Of a stretch of DNA of 64,000 nt, positions 39,201 to 54,200 are shown one piece after another. Position 1 is the first letter of the stretch. Each line of letters begins with the position of its first letter. Origin of the DNA: Luscinia megarhynchos (lineage: Eukaryota; Chordata; Aves; Passeriformes; Turdidae); contig CM067568.1 in assembly GCA_034336665.1 (NCBI GenBank), positions 10,065,165 through 10,129,164 on the forward strand. The letters are read 5' to 3'. The translations under genes were made by a program, and so were the position numbers. The notes beneath the pieces were generated by a model. It was not told where the DNA came from, made no database searches, and saw nothing but the letters and a program-made list of their open reading frames with translations.

Positions 39201-42200
39201 GATCAATTTCTGCAATTTTCCTTCTTTTTGCAATCTACTCCATTTTCCAGTTGTTTGGAGATGAGAGGAAGTGCAATAAATGTTTTTGTCCTCATTTTTT
39301 AATCAAAGGACTTTCTTTTTAATACTCATTTTTAATAGGCAATTAGGACCTCTTTTTGGTGCCATACTCTATAATTTTTGTTTGTTCATTTTTCTCTCTA
39401 GGCCTAGGAGTCCTCATAGGAGACATTCTAACCGTGCCACCAGGAATTCAACAAGTTCACTGACTTCTGTTGGTAAGAAGTGATTATTCATTTCAACTAG
39501 GATGTATTCTCAGAAAATGTGGCATGCAATAAAAACCTATATAGAGAGTCTGACTGTATTGACTGCAATTTTTAATCTATGCACATTCTCTAACGTGTGC
39601 ACAGAGAATACTGCTGGGATGGTGGATTGTGATCATGAGTTTGTAGGTATATTGCATGCAGACCAATTCAGGGAAATGCACACATTGTTACTTTCAGAAA
39701 GTTTTTAATTGGTGCATTAGCCTAACATTTTCAGATGGCTCAACATATACATGCTTTATTTCTTGTAGAATACAAAACACTGGTTTTCCTACACTTGAGC
39801 TTCTCTTTTGCTGGCACAGAGAAAGTGTCGTGGGAGATCTGTCTCTCAAACTTTCTATACAAAAATCTGAGTTTAAACTGAAACAGATATTTCACTGAAA
39901 ATAGATTGCTTTAGAATATTCAATTTGTAAGTATGGTTTTTGACACCCTTGAAATTGAACTAAATGTAAGGAAATTTATGCCAAAGGACTTCTCTCTCCC
40001 CCCTAAAAAATCAATCAAAAACCAATAGTGAAACAGCTCCACGCCCACAAACTAAAAACCTTGAGGTTTTGCTGCTTGTTTATGTCCTTAGCTTTTCTGA
40101 AAATGGATGGTTCTGTAATGGCTCTTGTCAAATTTTAAAATACTTCTCTCATATTACCTGATGACTTTCCTCCCCCTCATCCAAGCTGTTCTTTTGATGC
40201 TCATAAAAGCCATTTATACTGACTCACTCAGAAAGGGCCCTTCTGACAGCTTCATCATAGACTGGAGAGTTATAAAAACTGGTGCTCAGAGTTCAGTGTT
40301 TTCAACCAGTTTAAATGCCACGGATTAATGAAGTGTTAAATTATTTCTTAAAAATATTGTGCATAAATCTTTGCTGGGTGAGGTTCTTAGCTTTGAAAAA
40401 CTGAACATGAAAATTCCATGAAAAAACACACTCTGCAATAGAAATGCCACTACTGTTAGTTGAGAAGGATCTAATAGCACTTTTATTTAGAAATGAGAAA
40501 AACTACATTGGAGACATGGCTGGAAAAGCCCATTTGATGTATTCAGAGAATTTTTGATCACAGTGAATTAATCTTAGCGGGTTATCTGTGGTTTTGAGGA
40601 CTTGCTCTGAATTTGAGATTGTAACAACATTAGAAATGAGCAGACACTATTTTTTTTTTGGTTAGATGCAAGCTCAAAGCTAAATTTATACGTACAAATT
40701 TTCAGGTTTGTTTTGAACTTGCTACTATCACATGTCACAATGTACCTGGAAGTTGAAGGTCCAGCTCTAATTCTGACATTTTCTACACAGACAATAGTGG
40801 TCATGTGATTGATCTGGTGAATGATCCACTACCAGATGTCAAAATATCAGAAGAAGACAAAAAGAAGAACCTTGAATTGTTAGAAGAAGCAAAGAAAGCG
40901 AGTGAGAGGTTCCTAACACGCAGGGGCAGAAAGTCAAGAAGCAGCCTCTCAGAGTCACCCACAGGTAGGGGAAGATCCTGAACCAGATTTTCTATTCTCC
41001 TTCAAACATCTGGAAAGGCAAGTATCTATTGTAATCTACACATTGCTGCTGTTTGCGTACACTTGGTTAATGTGAAGGTCAGAATCCCTCTTGTCTTCCA
41101 CAAGGTTCCACATAAAACAGAAATGACCCATCCATGTACTCAGGTGTGTGAGGGTAAAATGGTGAAAAACTACACTGCAAACAGTGTAACAAGAAAGCAT
41201 TGAAAAGTGAAAAATGCTCACAAATTGTTTTTAAATGAAATTTTAGTGGCTAGATTCATCCTGCTGAAAAAACATTCCCTCCAGACACAATTACTCTGCC
41301 TCTTATTCTGAACATAGCCATAAACTAAGCTAAATGGACCAGATCCTCCTTTAAAAACAGCAGAATAAAATGTTTTATTCTAGAATGTCAATTTAAATTA
41401 TTTTTCCTTTTATATTAAGTGTTTGAAAAGTGAAACAAAATGCCATTTTACCATGAAATAGGACTTTAATTTTGCTTTGAAATGCCACTTCAAACAAAGC
41501 TCTGTCTTAAAATTGGCCTGACACTCTCTGGAGGGGAAAAAAAACCCCACAACTATGTATCACCTCTTTTTTTTCCTAAAGTCCTCATGAATCTTCTCTT
41601 GTGTTGCATCTCCTTAGTGCTTACAGTATCAGAAAACTGAGAAGAACAAGGATCCCCTATATCAACAGAAACTTATCAATTTTTGACCTGTAAGACATGA
41701 AACATACTCTAAACCCCTAATTGCCAAGTACAACCTGGCAACTAAAATGACTTGTCAGGTTCTGGGCAAACACATGACTGATGACTCTGCTATTGATGTT
41801 TTAGTCTCATCTGAATTCTAAAAATACAGAAGGTACATGCCTAGAAAGTAAAATTACCTTTTTATTTTTGTCTTTGTTCTAATGAAGCAGTTTCCTCTAC
41901 TCTTAGTCCTAAAGTTTCACCTGTAGCATCTTGGAGCAATACTCTCACTCTTCCACTTCCATCAGGTAAAATGATCATGAATCATTATGAGAGGAAAAGA
42001 CCTCTAAGATCATCAAATCCAACCATTTACAGGCTCAAACTTTAACTTATAAAAGCTCACCAAAAATGTATTTGTTTAGTATTTCTTGAGAAGAGTAGAT
42101 TTAAGCATCTAGTCCTGAATACGGTAAAGCTCCTAAATCCATACAAGATATATTTTTGTATAGATATTTTTATTATTTTTATTTTTTATTATATTTTTAT

Positions 42201-45200
42201 ACTGTTCTATTTTTTAAATTGTATCAATAATGGAGTTTTGAGAAGCTTTAATGATGTTTCACTTGCTATATGTTTAATTTTTTTCCCCTTTTAAATAGTA
42301 TTTTTGACATTTTAATTTTTGTCCTTCATGTATTAAGGGAAACTGTGCACATATGTGTTTGTTAATGCTATAGTAGTAAATATTTTGAGTAAAATATCAG
42401 GATATGCCCTAATTATGTGTGTATCTTTCAGGGTCTGATGCATGCACAGCCACTAGTGTTGAGTCAGTATCTCCAGGGCAGGTAAGAGCTGAATAGTCTG
42501 TGCAATAGTCTGTTATTATAGTACTGTATTATAATATGCTGCCCTTTTATTCCCTGATAAAAACTGTATGTTTGGAATACCATTTTATATACCAAAACTG
42601 GATTACTGGTATTTTCTCTGTACAGCAAGGGATGAATACGTATTTCATCTGAAGACAGAAATCCATGAGATAAAAATAACTGAAAGATCATAAAGATCTA
42701 TAAAGTGTAGAAAATAGAAAAAGATCCAATATAACCCTAATCTATGAAAAAACTAATCCCTGAAGTTTTTTCATAAATAAATACAAGAAGAAATGTAAAA
42801 ATTAAGAGATTCAAAATTCACCCATTAACATCTATATCTAACATTTGTAGCATAGGTGTGAAAGATAACCTTGTAAGGCAGTTTTTTCATCCTTTTTTTT
42901 TGGTAGAATAACAGAATTGTGAAAGAGGATGACAGGCAAACTGCAGAGGTAAGTGTTTCATATTAAGAGCTGAACAAAGTCTGCTGGTTTGTTTTAGCAC
43001 ACATGTGACTTATTGATGGGACTAAAAATGCTGAAAGATTGTTCACTGAGTGAAAAGAAAATTACACTGCTCTAAGAAATTATGAAGCACCTGCAAAAGA
43101 AGTAGAGGACAGTGGGCTTATCACTTTATCTTTCCATCCTGTCATGCACCCTGCTCTAGCTAAATTAAAATCCATATGCTAAACAACTTTATAATTCAAG
43201 TAAAAATATCTACTACAGCCATTCTGATGTATGTCAGTGGTTTAGACTTCCCATGACATTAAGATGCTGAGGTGCTCGGCTTTAGGAGGATTGATGCAAT
43301 GGACTCTGGAATGGGAGAGGTTAACTCAAAAGTTCAGAGAGGAGATTCCCAATTCAGTGTTCTTTAAGTGCCTTTTAAAAATTATTTCTTTTGTCAACAG
43401 CACATATTCAAAAGCAAATGTCACTGAAAAGGAAATGGCTTTTTACAATGAAAGTCTGTCCTTGGGCAGGGGAAAAGAGGAATCTGGACTTGTTTCTCTG
43501 TTTGACGTGTGTCCCTGTACTTTCAGAATGCTGCAAAAGGATTAATTGATCGAAGGCAGAATGATCAAAGAAAGATTTCTCAGGGAAGGTTGGTTCCTCG
43601 TTCTGCTGGCTTTGAAAACTCCAAAGAGAAGCTCTCTGACCAAAAGGAAAACTTTGATCCACGTAAACATATGGATACTTTACCTAAATTCTCCCCTTCA
43701 GCTGGTGATGGTGGCAGAATGTCTCTTAATACTTGCATGAATGTTTGTGAAAATGAACTTGGAAAATCATTCCTCAAGAAAGGGAAAGAAAATGATGTTC
43801 CTTTAAGAACCCATTTACCAGGACCAGGAATAGGAAATATGGACTCAAAGCTAAAAATTCCTGTTCCAGAAATGAGGGACCACAAAGTTCCATGTAAACC
43901 AGAATTTAAACTGTGTGGACTGCGTCCTCCTCTATTACGGGCTGTGTCCTGGGATAGCTTGGAGCCTGGACAGAAAGAGAAAACCCCTTTAAAATTACCA
44001 TGTGAGGAAGATAAAAGCTTTGTTGGTAATAAATCCAGCAATCAGTTAAAAGCATTCAAAGACCTTCAAATCCAAGTTCAGCCAGTTCGAATGCAGAAGC
44101 TGACAAAGCTCAGAGAGGTAAGTCCTGTCATCAGCTGTATCCTACTTTAAAACGTCATTTTCATACCCTACTAAACTTCCAACATGTTTAGCATTATTTT
44201 TGTCACTGCAAGAAACAAGTGATAAAATGGGAAATAGTTTCAGCATAATTAATAAAGAATTGTATCATGTTTTTCCTTTGCAACTTTACTAAATTTTAAC
44301 GTGTAAGTAAATTCCATGGAATTACTCTGTTTCTTAGGTCTCTTCAAATATGCATCAAGTGCACTGTGGTACTTCCATGTGTACATATGCATGTGCATGT
44401 GCTCTTGCATGTTTACATTTGCAAGACCACAAAGAACAGGAAATGGGTTTGTAATGATTATTGAACCCTCTCAGAAAATGTCTTAAAGTGTTCAGAGCTG
44501 GGTATCTCTGACAGCAAGAGCAGGTAAAGCAGGCCCAGACTTACAGTTCCTAATTACAACGTGCTGCAAATTTGTCAGCTTCTAAATGAATAGACATGGG
44601 CTGCAATATCTATTAACTAATCTGTTGTTAAATAATTTTCTAAATGATTAATAAAAGTTAAGAATTAAACCCTAAAAAAAACCCAGAAATTTCATTAAAT
44701 GATAAACTACCAAAAGAAAGCAATGAATGTGTCTCTATTACTAATAATGACTTTTGAAAGAAAAAAAAAGAAAAAGAAAAAAGAAGCAGCAAGCAATTTC
44801 CTGAACACCATAATAAGGATATTTTCCTTGACCCCCAGTCAATGTTTCAAGATTAATGCAAGGCTGACAGGCGAGGACCTCAAATTCTGCACTTTGGTTA
44901 ATTCATTCCCATTGTATTGTTTGGGAATGGCAGCTTCATTATTCATCTTTTCCTGTTGATATAACACACATATTCTTAGTGTGTATGTACTAGAAGTTTT
45001 GATTATAGGAACCCTTGAGCTATATAATTACAGGAGAAGTTCTTCCCTGTGAGGCTGCTGAGGCCCTGGCACAGTTTGTCCAGAGAAGCTGTGGCTGCCC
45101 CATCCCTGCCTGTGTTCAAGGCCAGGCTGGATGGGGCTTGGAGCAACCTGGGATAGGGAAAGGTGTCTCTGCCCATGGCAAGGGGTTTGTAATCAATTGA

Positions 45201-48200
45201 TCTTTAAGGACCCTTTCAACCCAAGCCATTCTATAATTCTTTGATTCTAGCACTTTGAATGACCTAAAGGCTGTTAAGCACAAATAAGAGAATAAAAATA
45301 TTATTGCAACATGATCTATAATTACAGTTAGGCAAGATTTGAACTCTGTCTTCAGTAGGAATTGTCTACTCATAAACAAAAGCAGGTGTTTGTTAATTTA
45401 AATATATATGAGAATAGGAACGAGAATGAGTGTATGATAAAAGGAGAAATAAGACAATAAGGTTTAATCCTTAAGAGTGCATTTTTCCTACCTCTAAGGA
45501 ATGAGGTAGAACATAGTGAAGCATCCCAAACTCTGGTCTTAATAAAGTCAAAGTGGCAAAGTCTCATATATAGGATTTTTTAATTTCATCTGTTATCTGG
45601 GATACTTAGTTATTACTGTGGCTATATCCAAAATTGCTTTTTTCATTGTCAGTTACTAAAGCTCTTTCTTACCAAAACTCTATATATCTACTTGAATAAG
45701 GGGTGACTTTTGCTAATCTTTGTTTGCATGACCAGGAATTTTTCTAGATAATACCTGAAATTTGAAATATGAAATAGTCCAGAGTGTGTGTGAATTTATG
45801 AGTATCCATGTTATGTAGCATCTGACTGTAATGTAGTGCAAATATCTCTATTATATTTATTAACTAAAGTAAATGCTGTATTCGGTGTTCATGGGGTAGG
45901 GATATTTAAATTGAGATTTGTAGTTCAGTTACTTAGAAATATTATTGTTTTTCTTCACAGGAGCATATTTTGATGAGAAATCAAAATTTAGTTGGACTTA
46001 AACTTCCTGAACTTAGTGAAGCAGCAGAACAGGAAAAAGGTGCAGTATCATAAAAACTGGAAAGAATGTTTGTTATACACTCATTTTTATAACTGACTAT
46101 TATGTGGGGGTATAGGAAAAAAGTGAAAAAGTCTTTTACTTCAATTGCAATAATAGTTGAAGCAGTCATGGAGAACAGTAATAAATGCTGAACCAGAGAG
46201 ACCAATAATGGAAAGTATCTCAATTTCTTGATTATTTGAACCAAGAAGATACTGTAGCTATTATTATTATTATTATTATTATAACCAAGAGAAAAGATGC
46301 ACACGTGGAATGGGATCTGGCTTCTACCTAATAGTTTTAAGACTGAAGTTTTAGTAACTTTCTGTAGAAACATTTCAGCAGTGATGGATTAAATGGATGT
46401 AACTTCTGCAAGATACTATGGTCATAATGGTAAATTTGATCCCTGGGAATATAAATAAGAGATGGGATACTTTATTCCTGCTTTTTTATTTTAGTATATG
46501 AGTGGCAAGTATTGAAATGGCATTTTCACTAGTGGTCCATACTTCCATGCCCATGTGAATGAGAAAAAGTAAGGTCAGAGAAAAGTCATAAATGTGTTTG
46601 AAGGACTGGAAAAATATACCTCACAATAAGTGGTATTTTTAAACCTCAATTTCTGTGATTTTTAAGGAAAAATAAATGAAAAGATACTTCTTGCTCTCTA
46701 TATTTAGTGATTATATCTTTGGATTCTTAGATATGATAGTATTATTCCTGTCACTCTGCTAATGTATAATTTCCCAGGAGTTATTTAGCACGCTCTGTTT
46801 GAAAGTATAAAATAGTTGCCATTTTATCAGCCTGCTACGTAATTTTGCCAGGTTTGGAAGTCTTGAGGAAAACATTATGGAAAGATAAGCATTATTTTAT
46901 CCAGCTCCTCAGCATGGATTTCATGAGTATCACGAGCTTTTTATAGTCCTATAAGTTATCTAAATGGTTGCCAGAACATCAAGGGTCAACTCTTTGTCCT
47001 CAGTAGAGAAAACAAGCGAGGGGTCAAATTCTTAGTTCATTTGTTAGGGAGACCTGCTTCCTTACATTGTCATAGAAGCCACCTTTTCAACTGGAGTGGT
47101 AATTTTGCTTAAACAATAGGAAATAGCCAGATACTTCATTATTACTGTTATAAACCCGATGTACTGTCTCCATCATGGTTTTTATCAATGACAAGTTACT
47201 GACACTGTCTGAGTAAACACAACTCTGCATCTACACAAGTTTGGATAAGTGGAATGCATTAAACCTGGAGACACTGTGGTGTCAGGCTGGATTTTGTGGG
47301 GACTCGTGACTGTTCTTAAGTAAATACTGGAATTTTTTAATATAAAGCAAATGCACAGCACTAAAATGCAGCTGGAAAACATCTCCCGATTCTCTTCTGT
47401 CTTTCATGTTAATGCTCTGCAGATTTACACGCTAATTACATGGCAAGTCTAAGAATCCTGTTAAACTTATGAACAGGAGAACTGTTCAAAGATTCCTTCC
47501 CAAGTCTGAGATTCAGACTGGGGAATCTGCCTTTCCTACAGGAGAGTTCTTCATAAATTTTGGTAAGACAGAAGGCAATAAGGGAACTAATATATGTGAA
47601 ATTAAATAAAATGAAAATACAGAAGCTGAGTAACATGAATTTAAAGAAGTCTTAGTCATGTCTTGGTTCTTATGAAAGTGGCAGAATCAGAGAATGTAAT
47701 TGTAACCTTTATATCCTGTTTCAATGAACATACAGTGCAAACAGGTACATGATGCTATTTATAACAATAAATGGTGTACAAAATCTGCAGTATAGCACAT
47801 TACACTACATTTCATCTTGGCAGGTGGCATTTAAAACCTTAGAAAATGACAGCATTCTGTTGCAAAACCTCAGCTTAAATATTCCAGAAAAAAGTCTGTG
47901 ACTTTTCAAGTAAGTAAGAGAATTTTTTTTAATCTGAAAATGTCTTTAGGCCCTTCACCTCTCCCTTCCCCCACTGAAGAGGAAGAGACAAAGAACAGCT
48001 CTGACGTCATGCCCAGCATTCCTGATGTATTGCTGCGAAAACTGCGAGTGCACAAATCACTTCCAGGAAGGTAAAAGCTCATTAGAAGTAGAAAAACATG
48101 GTCCAGGAGAAGGCACATTAATGGTCTCCAGTCAACATCCCTTATGGAGTTCCATTCATAGGGAGATAGATTATTGCACCTTAAAATGTGCAACATAGAT

Positions 48201-51200
48201 TTTCTGAATAATTCTGGGGAATTCACTACTTCCAGTAACTGGCCAACTTTTAAAATTAGTTTGTGAGCTCTACATATAAAGTCTTAAGCCTTAATTGCAT
48301 GCTACAAGTAGATTTTTATACAGATTTTTCTACTCCTGGTTTCCAGGATTTCTGCTGCAGATATGAACTCGTATTGAAAATATTATTTCTCACCCCAGTG
48401 AAAATAATCAGGCCAGATTATGCTTTCCAATGGTAGAATTTGGGTATGTAAGGATTCTGCAATTTTTCTGCAGGTGACAATTTTTCAAGGAAATAGAGTT
48501 TATTTTGCAAATGTGATTGAAGGACTCACTTGTGAATTCACTAATTTGGACTTTCCAAGACATTAAAACAATTCCAAGCTTATTCAGCCAAAAAATACTT
48601 CCTCCACTCACCCACATGGTTATGTACCAAAACCACCAGAGCCTTCAGTTATCTGAACTGTCAATAAGGATTCTCTGTGCAGGTGAAATAAATATTTAAC
48701 ATTTATGGTGAAGTAATTGTTATATACATATTTTGTATAAATAAGTGCACAAAGTGAAGAACTTCTGAGAGATTATTGCTTGATTGTAATCAAAACTGAA
48801 AAGTAGTGGAAAACTCTTGAAACTCAAACATGTATTTCTGGGATCCAACATATTTTGTTGTTCTTTTCAGTCAAGTATTAGAATAACTTTGTTTTTGGAG
48901 CAAAAAACTCATTAAAATGTGACTTTTTAACTTTTATTTCTAGCTCTCCACCACTCACTGAAAAAGAAGTTGAGGTAAGTATGTTTTTATTTTAGACATA
49001 TGTTCCAATTTTAAGTGGTTACTTTAAGTCTAAGGGTGTTTATTAGAATGAGGTAATAGGATGATTTTTTTCCCCGAAATATATTTCTCATTTTAAAAAA
49101 AGCATATTGAACGCCATAAAAAATAACAATTTTGTGAAATATAGGCAATAGAAATTGTAAAAAGACAGAGTAGGAATAAGCAAAACATTTGTTTGTATTT
49201 TTCATAATGAAATACAAATTCATTTTAGAAATAATTTTAATACTCTAAAGTAGTAAAAAATGAGATTAAATAAGATGAGAAAGCAATTTAAATTGCATTT
49301 TTATTGGCCAATATGAGTTTTGGGAGCATTAAAAAAATTAGAATCACATCCTGCTGTTAATTTACATATATATACATAATTTTTACTTTCTCTGTTCAAG
49401 CCAATAATTTTATCTGCAGGTTGCTCTTTAGCTTGCAGGCTTTGTTTCTTGTATTTTGTGATCACATACCAGTCAAGAAAACAATCTTTATTTACAATGC
49501 TGCAATCTACTGGAACTGTTGGTGCCCTGTGCTTTGCAAAGTATTAATCCTAAGAAATAATGAGTCTTGTAAAGAAAGAAACAGTCTTTAGAAGCAGGGT
49601 GCAAGAGAATAAAACTGTTAGCACTTAATCTTTTGCTGGCTTCAGGGGTAGATGTTTAACCCTTAGGTAAAACAATGCTCATGGTGAGCTCATGCCTGGA
49701 CTTCCTCTGCACAGACTATCTGTTTTAAAACCTTGGGGACCCTTGGAGGAAGTCCAGCTAGAAAACAGATCCATTGTGATTCTGGTTCTTCTGGTAGGCT
49801 GCTTCCTTCATTATGTCTCTGCCCTACAGAGCTTCCAGAAAAACATCCAGGAAAAGAGGCAGCAACACAATTATTATTCCTATTTCAGTGGAAGTAAATC
49901 AAAGTGATTTTTCAGAGAAAACTAATTTAAAAATACTTTCAATTTTCTGTTTCAATACTTAAGCAGCGAAGTTTCTTAAACATACTTTATCCATAAATTG
50001 TTATTGAAAATTATATTACTGTGAGACTTATTGGAAAATCCCTTTTTTTAATCCAAACAGAATGTATTTGTACAACTCTCCTTGGCCTTTAGAAATGATA
50101 GTTATACCTTGGAATCTAGAATTCAGCAGGCAGAGAGAGAGAGAAATCTTACAGAAGAGAATGCTGAGAAGGAACTGGAAAACTTTAAAGCAGCCATTGC
50201 GGTAAGAAAACAGTGGGAATTCTTTTCCTATAGTGTACATGAAAGTGCACAAACATTGCAAATATGTTTGACTTGTAAATTCAGCCCCAAAACTTCATTT
50301 TCTGGTGCTCAAACTCCTTGCCACAAGATGCCTTCTACTCTGAGAGAGGACATATTCTGCCAGAGTGGGTCAGCATTGCTGGAAATGCCTAGGGGAGTCT
50401 AGCAGATCTCAGGAATAAGTACTAGCAATTTGCTGTTCAGTTCTTGAATACAACGATATGTGAAAGGAAACAGCAAGGAATGCTTCAGGAATAGATACAA
50501 TCTCAGGATCAGGTTTTGGGCCTAAGTACACTTCCATTCCAGCAGTCCCTGGTGTTCCTTTACAGCAATAGTTTTGAGTCCTTCCTGCCAGCTTTCTCCG
50601 GGCTTTCTAACTGGAACAACAAAAAATTGCTAAGATGTGTCAACTTAAGTGCTGTGTGTGTCTCTGTGCATAAACAGAGGATGGTTAGACACTAGGCTGA
50701 TAAATGAAATAGCCTTAGACCCAGCATTCATTATTGCCAGGGGATGCTGCCATTCTTATGAGAATAATGAAGAGAACATATGATTCTCCCATTTACTTTA
50801 TCAAGAGCATCATCAGGTAAAAAAATACACAATTGAAGAATGATTGTAATCTTCACATCTTTTCATCTGGAATTCCTAATCTTCATTTTCAAATTGTTTC
50901 TGTAAAACAAAAACATTGAGAATATTTTGCTGCTCTTTTCTCTGTTTTCTGTGTGAAGATCAAGCAGAAACAGCCTATTAAATCTCAGGGTCTCCAGCCT
51001 GAAAAAAGTCTGTTATATTTGCCATGTATTTCTGTTAAGAATCCCCAATTAGGCACCAAGGATCATGTCACCAGCATGGGACAGATGTGATTAGGATTTT
51101 CTTCCTTTCAGCAGTTCACATGCTACAGTTTGGCTTTTACAAGCTTTTTTACATGATTTATAGCAAAGTGGAAACTGCCTTTCCTATGAAAGCTTTTGTT

Positions 51201-54200
51201 CTGGACAATGGAATAAACTAACAAGCAGTTAAAAGCAGTAATGGCTTCTGTAAAATCTCTATCATACTAGAGCTAGACTTTTTCCAATCTCATGGAGAGG
51301 TTATCTTCATTCCTGTAGGACAGGCACATGTTTTATGACAGTTTTACCAGTCTTTCTGATTTTTAATCAGTCTTGTAATAATTGATGTGTTATTCAGAAA
51401 CCTAATTTCAAGGGAAAGCTAATCTACATGAATTTCCTATTTTTTTTGAGAAAATAAGGCCGTTACATTGTCAAGGAAAAAAGGAAAATCTGAAATTCTG
51501 TGCATGATTTTTCTTAAACGTATTCCTTTATGCCTTTTTGGTTCTTGCAGTCAAATTCTGGCTGCAATTTATTATCAAAGTAGCATTGCAATTATTGAGA
51601 CTATAAAGTCTTATTTGCCAAATAAGTGAAGCATCATGGAACTGAAAGGATACACGCCCTCTTAATACATTGTGCCCAGAAAATTAAAATGTCCTTCATC
51701 CCTCAGCAATCATTTTTAAGTGCTTGTTGAAATGAACTTAGCATTTGTGGAGTTCACAGGTAGTGGGGCATGTCTCACTATAGATTTCTGAAGGGAAAGT
51801 ACTGCAAATGTGCAGAGCCCTCTGTAACTCCTCGAGCTGTATTCCTGCAGTTTCCAGTGAATCACCATGCTTAGACAGGGCAGCAGCCCTGACTGTGGTG
51901 GCAGTGCTGGCACCCCTCTGGTATTCTTGGATGCTGCTGGGAACCAGGGAAAAAGCAGCCTTGAAGCCTTAGCTTTCTTAGACTGCTTAAGGACAAGAAA
52001 TTATAATAATGATTATATACCTGCAGGGTGCGTGAGAGGTGTGTGAGTGTCTTGTGATATTTTGCAGAAAGTATGTTTTCAAAGAGGTGTTGCCTTCTTG
52101 GACCAATGACTCTTTTCTATTTTGTTTTTCACATACTACCCTATATAAAGTGTAGTGTTTCTTTAAATAAAGCTCTCTCTCTTTTGCTCCTCCATTGCAC
52201 GAGGAGCTATGTTGCATTATCCTTTTCGCAGCTCTCCTATAGCCTAAAATGCAACACTCTGGGGCCAATCTCTCCATGTGGAGCTTTGCCTGGATATTTC
52301 TACCCCATTTTGAGGCTCCGGCCACTCCATTGGAACTGAAAACATGCTGATAAAGGTGCTGTGTTTTTGTTTCAGTCTTCAGCTCACCTGTGGCACCACT
52401 ATGAGCACAGGGAAGCCTACCAGAAGCTGCTGGAGGACATCGCGGTGCTGCGGCGCTTGGCTGCCAGGCTCTCGAGCCGCGCCGAGATGGTCGGAGCCGT
52501 TCGCCAGGTGAGGCCAGCCTGGTGTTCAGTTGTATCCTGGATCCACAGCTTCACTCTTTTCCAGCCTGGCCTAGAGGTTATGTTCACCCTCTTAGTTTTA
52601 TTTGCCGTTTTGACAGATCGAAGATGTCTGTTGTAGTGTCAGGTAGCACACCAATGCAGCCTGGAAATAGAATTCCAATGGCAGAAGATTGCCCATTAAG
52701 CTATGTAACATCTGTACAACAGGAGCATAGCTTTTATTCAGAGCTATAGCAGCATCACAAGAAACTAATTTCAAATCAGTGCAGCACAAAGAAGAAAACT
52801 TTTCTAGGTCAAAAAACTCATCTAATTCAGTCAGCTGCCTTTGGCAACAGTTCAGTCAATTACAGAGTGTATGAGAGCATAGTAAGTATAAATGAGAACA
52901 CATCAATACCTTCCCAGATTCAAGAATGTTCCCTTTGCCCTCTGAAGTAACCAGACTGATGCCAGTGACTAAGACCTTTGAGGATTTGAAAACAAATGTG
53001 ATATACTACATAAGTAATCAGATAGGCACACATGCAAGGTGTATGAATATATGACAAAACAAATTATTATATTCTGTGAAATGCATATGAATTGGCATTT
53101 TCTTCCAACTATCTTAGGAATTTTCAGTCGTGGAGGCACCAATATTTTCCTAAAAACAACAACTCCAGATTTTGCCCTGACATGGACCATACATATAGAG
53201 GCAAATGATTTGTTGGAGACATGTAGATGTTACATGGATATTTTCTTCTTTTCTTCCTTAGGAGAAGCGTATGTCAAAGGCAACAGAAGTAATGATGCAG
53301 TATGTGGAAAATCTGAAAAGGACATATGAAAAGGATCATGCTGAACTAATGGAGTTCAAGAAACTTGCCAATCAGAATTCTAGCAGAAGCTATGGTGCAT
53401 CTGGTAAAGAAAAAATAAAAATTTAAGGGTTTGTCTTGCCTCTAATTCAGAGAGATGTTGGTGCTATTAATGATTTAAAGTAAAGTATTGTGAAATCTGT
53501 TCATAAAATTCTGATCTATAGGAGTGGATTTTTAAAAGTCACAGAAATAAGTTGAAATGTTTCATATGAGCCATACTTAATGCTATAGTACTGTAATTTG
53601 AAATCACACCGAATTATGATTAGATCCAGTCATATTTTCTTGTGGCCTCTTACAAATCCATGTATGCTGCACAATTTTAATGCAACTACCTTTTAGGTCC
53701 AGATGATGGCAAAATTTCATTATTAAAAACTCTTTTTTATTTTTGCAACCTTTTCTTTCCTTTGCTGGAAACTGAAATATGAGGATTTTCCTTTGCAAGA
53801 ACTTGTATCTGGAGGCAAATAGTCGGCTTTTTGCCTGATTCAGTGAAAATAGTAATGATTCGGTTATTTGCAATTATTTCAAATTTTGTGTGCAGATGTA
53901 ATTGAGAAGACAGGTGTATGATAATACTGTCTGACAATAAATACATGGTCACTTACAGCCCTGTGTAAATATACTGTATGTCAGTTTGAAATAGAAGCAA
54001 GAGCTCTATTAATGTTATTTAGAGATACTCATATAGTCTGATTGTTCTTTGTCTTTGTTTCTGTGCAGAAGATGGGGTTCCTCGTTCATCTAGATCCATG
54101 TCTCTCACTGTTGGGAAGGTATTTTTACAATATAGAGAAAACAAACATTTAATGTAGTGAAATTTCTTTGTCTGTATGCACTCAGTTCTTTAGGCTGTAA

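Larger units (their letters stand above)
38307..43526 (+). other. IRAG1: IRAG1 introns 2-7
   Basis: Introns of 1,095, 1,318, 926, 466, 425 and 578 bp separate exons 2-8. Apart from the CR1 tail in intron 5 and an AT-rich tract near 42150-42230, no further element was recognised. Confidence 0.8.
46040..54068 (+). other. IRAG1: IRAG1 introns 9-14
   Basis: Introns of 1,910, 873, 1,086, 2,174, 754 and 665 bp. The (ATT)n repeat lies in intron 9. Otherwise they are AT-rich single-copy sequence with no recognised element. Confidence 0.8.

Noticed and set aside
46255..46300. The ATT run as a CRISPR-like or tandem functional array
   Set aside because: It is a simple triplet microsatellite in an intron of a vertebrate gene.
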